Of a stretch of 8,583 nt of DNA, positions 6,683 through 8,583 are shown in pieces. The notes under the pieces are model-generated. The model saw only the letters and a program-made list of their open reading frames with translations, did no database searches and was not told the origin of the DNA. A program made the position numbers and the translations under genes. The stretch is from CALXXL01 sp964512385. Its GTDB lineage: Bacteria > Verrucomicrobiota > Lentisphaeria > Victivallales > Victivallaceae. The stretch covers positions 1 to 8,583 of the forward strand of contig CAZEHZ010000101.1 of NCBI GenBank assembly GCA_964512385.1, given 5' to 3'. Numbering within the stretch: position 1 is the first letter of the stretch; every line of letters begins with the position of its first letter.

Positions 6683-6865
6683 TTACGCAGATGGTTCGTC
6701 CCCGCGTATGGTGAAATATTGCGGACAATGCCCGATTTTCGTTGGTTCGGTGTACCATCCGGCAAGAATTACGCCAGCACCGGCGACGTATCCGTCGTAA
6801 TTGCATCGAATAGCACGGACGCTGGCGTCCGCCAGTTTCATTCCGATTGCGCAGGGTGTTCCCAT
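6683..6865 (-). CDS. Phage-type hypothetical protein, probably truncated (60 aa)
   Basis: The N-terminal 45 residues (MGTPCAIGMKLAD, then SVRAIRCNYDGY at 17-28, AGAGVIL and GWYTEPTKI) resemble, from memory, a small protein family of gut phages and prophages with the pattern 'SI.aI.ch.DGY..gvG..L..hY.dp.kv'. Function is unknown. In that family the sequence usually continues with an 'eALl.LGDLS' region and is about twice as long; here it turns at residue 46 into an unrelated tail (GHCPQYFTIRGDEPSA) and stops. I found no continuation of the family in the other two minus-strand frames downstream, so a deletion or recombination joint near 6728 is more likely than a frameshift. The start at ATG 6865 is certain enough: AGGAGG lies 7 nt upstream, formed by the last codons of the preceding gene, whose TGA is only 2 nt away. 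Confidence 0.65.
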   Translation of the reverse strand: MGTPCAIGMKLADASVRAIRCNYDGYVAGAGVILAGWYTEPTKIGHCPQYFTIRGDEPSA

Positions 6866-6867
6866 GG

Positions 6868-7281
6868 TCAATCCTCCTCATTTTCTTCTTTATAGTCGCT
6901 CATCGTCCATTCGCCGTTTTCGAACCAGAAGCTGGCGATGTTCATGCCGTTCGAGCCACCGTTGAAGTGCTGGTAGCTCAGATGAAGCGTGAACCAGACG
7001 CGGTAGCCGGTTTCCGCTGTGTAGGTGATGCAAGAGCTGAAGGTGTCGATTTTGCATTTTGTCAGCACTTTTGCGAAGATGCCGGACGCACCGACGAGGT
7101 CTTGTTCGCACTCGGCGTCGAACCTCGTCTCGGAACTTCCTTCGCGTACACGGTAGCGCATGGAGATGGTCTGTCCCCAGACAGCGGTGGCATTGCGAAT
7201 GATGCGGTCGAGCTTGTCGGTTCGGAGCGTCTCGCGGATGTTTTCGGGGTGGTCGATAAGGTTTTGGATTTCGTTCTGCAT
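6868..7281 (-). CDS. Hypothetical protein of phage/element type (137 aa)
   Basis: I do not recognise a named domain. The protein is soluble-looking, with no signal peptide or membrane segment. It opens with a helical charged part (1-32) and continues with alternating hydrophobic/polar stretches that read as beta strands (QTISMRYRVRE at 37-47, TYTAETGYRVWFTLHLSYQHF at about 86-106). It then has a glycine-containing turn (NGGSNGMN), an aromatic FWFENGEW and a very acidic tail (EENEED). AAAGGGA lies 6 nt before ATG 7281, a good RBS. The gene follows the 35-aa ORF by 11 nt and is followed by the 60-aa gene after 2 nt, so the three should share one mRNA. Coding reality is supported by length, the tight spacing at both ends and a composition with G/C-rich third positions; 7081-7140 has 39 of 60 G/C, higher than the AT-rich intergenic DNA on either side. 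Confidence 0.75.
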   Translation of the reverse strand: MQNEIQNLIDHPENIRETLRTDKLDRIIRNATAVWGQTISMRYRVREGSSETRFDAECEQDLVGASGIFAKVLTKCKIDTFSSCITYTAETGYRVWFTLHLSYQHFNGGSNGMNIASFWFENGEWTMSDYKEENEED

Positions 7282-7292
7282 GGTATTCCCTT

Positions 7293-7400
7293 TCAGTTGA
7301 ACTGTTTGACGATGGCGGCGACTTCCTTGTAGGTCGCGATTTTGTGCTTGAGGCTCTCGATTTGCTTTTCGGTTAGTTTTCTATTTCGTTTCACTACCAT
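7293..7400 (-). CDS. Small basic hypothetical protein (35 aa)
   Basis: ATG at 7398-7400 to TGA at 7293-7295 encodes 35 residues, starting MVVKRNRKLTEKQIE and ending IVKQFN. It is basic, with a clear amphipathic helical look (LTEKQIESLKHKIATYKEVAAIV), as in small DNA-binding or coiled-coil phage proteins. It ends 11 nt before the 137-aa gene, whose RBS overlaps the gap. Against it: there is no good RBS before its ATG, and only a poor promoter-like pair (TTTATG-17-TATTAA on the minus strand) lies upstream. It is the first frame after the terminator at 7461-7499. Confidence 0.42.
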   Translation of the reverse strand: MVVKRNRKLTEKQIESLKHKIATYKEVAAIVKQFN

Positions 7401-7460
7401 TAATTAAGCGTGGAATATCTTAATAGCCAATTGGTCATCGAACATAAACCGAAGATATAT

Positions 7461-7499
7461 CAATAAAAGAAATGACAGCGTGGAAGTCCATCGCTGTCA
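7461..7499 (-). terminator. Intrinsic terminator after the DUF3846 gene
   Basis: TGACAGCG (7473-7480) pairs with CGCTGTCA (7492-7499), 8 bp, extended by TGG/CCA past a single bulged base, with a 4-nt loop. On the minus strand it is followed by TTTCTTTTATTG. It lies 21 nt beyond the TGA at 7521 and separates the two small transcription units. Confidence 0.82.
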
Positions 7500-7520
7500 A
7501 GTCATTTTCGCTCGAAATTT

Positions 7521-7892
7521 TCAACTCATTGCGTTGGTGAGCGGGATGAAGGTGAATCTGGGTTCCGGCACGTCCGCCGGTTCGACCCAGTCGATGATTT
7601 TTTCAAGGTTTTCTTTGTTTTCGTGGAGTGCACCGAACCGGTTGGCATCGCCGCCGAGGATGACGGCGATTCCGGCGATGACGAGGTCTGTTCCGTAGAA
7701 TGTGAACGCACCGGTGACCGGCTTGCATTTTGCCTCTTCGTCGCAGACCATAATTATGCCTCGGTCGAGTTCGACCAGCTGGACGAGGTCGCATCCGATG
7801 AGGTCGTACAGCCCTTGCAGGGATTTGTTAGGATTAGGCACATCCACCTCTTCGATGGTGCGGTCGGTCGGGTTGATTTTGATTCCGTGCAT
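7521..7892 (-). CDS. DUF3846 family protein (123 aa)
   Basis: Resembles DUF3846, a small domain of unknown function carried mostly by phages, plasmids and other mobile elements. Supporting features in order: a short N-terminal strand with an acidic 'TIEEVDVPN' (12-20), SLQGLYDLIGCDLVQLVELD (24-43) where the family has its 'l..lvGg.ie.v.l' helix and strand, an acidic DEEAK after the strand GIIMVC, then GTDLVIAGIAVILGGD (67-82), the family's most recognisable strand with a Gly-Gly-Asp end. The C-terminal 40 residues (WVEPADVPEPRFTFIPL) are proline-rich and specific to this copy. I start at ATG 7892, with AAAGGA about 8 nt upstream; an upstream frame extension to 8003 would overlap the previous gene and has no such site. 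The 65-aa gene ends 16 nt before it, so the two are co-transcribed. No enzymatic role can be inferred. Confidence 0.78.
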   Translation of the reverse strand: MHGIKINPTDRTIEEVDVPNPNKSLQGLYDLIGCDLVQLVELDRGIIMVCDEEAKCKPVTGAFTFYGTDLVIAGIAVILGGDANRFGALHENKENLEKIIDWVEPADVPEPRFTFIPLTNAMS

Positions 7893-7908
7893 GATTTTAT
7901 CCTTTCGA

Positions 7909-8106
7909 TTATTGGCAGTCGCATGCATCGTGAAGCGCACGGGCGATTCTGGCGATACGTTCACGTTCCATTCGCTGGCGACTGGTGTCGGCTTTGCGGT
8001 CATCGGCTATCTGGCTTTCCCAACGGCTGATGTCTTCCATGAGTTCATTGATTTGCTTCTGGATTTCCATGCGTTTCCAGTCCGGCTGTGCTTCGAGCGT
8101 TGTCAT
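7909..8106 (-). CDS. Small charged helical protein (65 aa)
   Basis: I do not recognise a family. The protein is almost all charged residues with heptad-like spacing from about residue 12 to 58 (WKRMEIQKQINELMEDISRW, then an Arg/Glu-rich RQRMERERIARIARAL), so one long helix or coiled coil is likely; it ends HDACDCQ with two cysteines. Start ATG 8106 is chosen because AAGGAG sits 9 nt upstream; a longer frame from 8154 lacks an RBS and adds 16 unlikely residues. It is the first gene of a unit with the DUF3846 gene 16 nt downstream. Such small helical proteins are common among phage accessory genes. Confidence 0.7.
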   Translation of the reverse strand: MTTLEAQPDWKRMEIQKQINELMEDISRWESQIADDRKADTSRQRMERERIARIARALHDACDCQ

Positions 8107-8150
8107 TTTGCGTATCTCCTTATGGTTGTTTGCGTTAACATACAATGCCA

Positions 8151-8176
8151 CCACTTTATATTATATCCACTTTATA
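8151..8176 (-). promoter_or_regulatory. Direct-repeat promoter/operator before the 65-aa gene
   Basis: The 10-mer TATAAAGTGG (minus strand) occurs at 8167-8176 and again at 8151-8160, a 16-bp period. A perfect -10 hexamer TATAAT (8160-8165) falls between the copies; no good -35 lies at the usual distance. Repeats flanking a -10 are a usual operator layout, which is inferred here. Confidence 0.4.
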
Positions 8177-8236
8177 ATCAAAGACATATCGAATATTAAG
8201 CAAGAAAAATACCCACATTGCAGGTTCATCTGTGAC

Positions 8237-8255
8237 AAAAAAATCGAATTTTTTT
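8237..8255. repeat. A/T hairpin
   Basis: Seven A, then T, a CGA loop, A, and seven T form an 8-bp stem with a 3-nt loop. The A7/T7 structure is symmetrical, so it could act on either strand as a weak terminator, or as a bent-DNA site. Confidence 0.45.
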
Positions 8256-8341
8256 CAAAATCTACCGGACAAAAGCGGTCATCGGTGGAGATATACCCGA
8301 TGTCGGTTATGGGGTTGCTTCATGGCGTAACTGGGGAAAGA

Positions 8342-8362
8342 ACATTTTTTGAAAAAAAATGT
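8342..8362. repeat. Second A/T hairpin
   Basis: ACATTTTTT (8342-8350) pairs with AAAAAATGT (8354-8362), 9 bp around a GAA loop. On the plus strand GATTTTTAGG follows, so it could be a weak plus-strand terminator, although no plus-strand gene precedes it here. Confidence 0.45.
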
Positions 8363-8583
8363 GATTTTTAGGTTCCGCCCCAGCCATTTTGGTGAATAAG
8401 TGAGTGAAAGGAGTTCGGCGGACAAGTTTTTTTTCGGATTTCTTCATTTTGGGCGACGCTTTCCCGATTTTCGGCAAAGAGATAGGACAGACAGAATGTG
8501 CGGTTGTTGCGAAACATAAAGATTTCACTCAAAACAATTTTTTTGCAAATAAACCCAGTGTGGATATTTTTTTAGGAAAATTT

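Larger units (their letters stand above)
8107..8583. other. AT-rich apparently non-coding stretch
   Basis: Upstream of the 65-aa gene, 477 bases to the window edge with no gene I can defend. A minus-strand frame at 8368-8517 (49 codons, weak GAGTGA ahead of its ATG) overlaps a 73-codon frame at 8307-8528; neither looks like a protein family. The stretch contains the repeat/promoter region 8151-8176, two A/T hairpins and many A and T runs. It may be the long control region of the element, or hold an unannotated RNA. Confidence 0.5.

Noticed and set aside
6591..6881. Minus-strand 96-codon frame
   Set aside because: It is a shadow of the 60-aa gene in another frame: Arg- and Asn-rich, with no family match and no RBS of its own in the right place.
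6847..7332. Plus-strand 161-codon frame antisense to the 137-aa gene
   Set aside because: The minus-strand gene has a good RBS and tight operon spacing; this frame has neither and is explained by G/C-rich third positions of the real gene.
7623..8371. Several overlapping plus-strand frames opposite the DUF3846 unit
   Set aside because: They overlap each other and the recognisable minus-strand genes, and they have no RBS.
8307..8528. Minus-strand 73- and 49-codon frames near the right edge
   Set aside because: They overlap in two frames, run through A/T hairpins, lack a good RBS and show no protein-like pattern.
1..8583. CRISPR array, transposase, integrase or toxin-antitoxin pair
   Set aside because: No regularly spaced repeats and no such protein motifs on either strand; the 10-mer at 8151-8176 occurs only twice.
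6310..8583. Second copy of the tRNA-Ser 3' end (att repeat)
   Set aside because: I scanned for GTTCGAATCC and ACTCTCTCCGCCA downstream and found no second copy in the window, so an element boundary is not shown.

Overview
The window reads as a piece of a Gram-negative bacterial chromosome of intermediate base composition, followed from about 6335 onward by a block of small phage- or element-type genes. Evidence for a Gram-negative cell is a lipoprotein signal with a clean lipobox on a glycerophosphodiesterase, an HtpG-type Hsp90, and sigma70-like promoters. The proteins do not fix the phylum. The style of the HtpG and the paired glycerophosphodiesterases would fit a gut-associated PVC lineage (Lentisphaerota/Victivallales-like) or a proteobacterium; this is a weak impression only.

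Layout. 1-571: a 48-codon minus-strand gene (174-320) with a very strong ribosome binding site and a hydrophobic C-terminus, then a long near-perfect stem-loop (450-513) that is the likely terminator of the next unit. 572-2241: a two-gene minus-strand operon of paralogous glycerophosphodiester phosphodiesterases. The first translated is a lipoprotein (1327-2241) and the second is leaderless (572-1330); they share a 4-base ATGA stop/start overlap. The operon has a near-consensus promoter at 2455-2483 and a roughly 207-nt leader that can form a three-way-junction fold. 2517-4121: a minus-strand DUF349 repeat protein, divergent from htpG. 4122-4262: back-to-back promoters, the htpG one with a CTTGAA element of heat-shock type. 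4263-6149: complete htpG. 6150-6245: an imperfect long inverted repeat. 6246-6334: tRNA-Ser(UGA) with encoded CCA, followed by an intrinsic terminator.

Right of the tRNA gene the character changes. 6335-6682 has no convincing gene. 6683-8106 carries five tightly packed small minus-strand genes: a 65-aa helical protein and a DUF3846 protein ending at an intrinsic terminator, then a 35-aa ORF, a 137-aa hypothetical and a 60-aa protein that looks like the N-terminal part of a longer phage family. 8107-8583 is AT-rich and apparently non-coding, with a direct-repeat promoter region and two A/T hairpins. The proximity to a tRNA-Ser 3' end suggests an integrated element, but no integrase and no second copy of the tRNA end are in the window, so this is inference.

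Functionally, the left part is envelope/phospholipid turnover (glycerophosphodiester hydrolysis outside and inside the cytoplasm) beside stress chaperone functions; the right part is accessory DNA of unknown role. I see no CRISPR array, transposase or known defence system.
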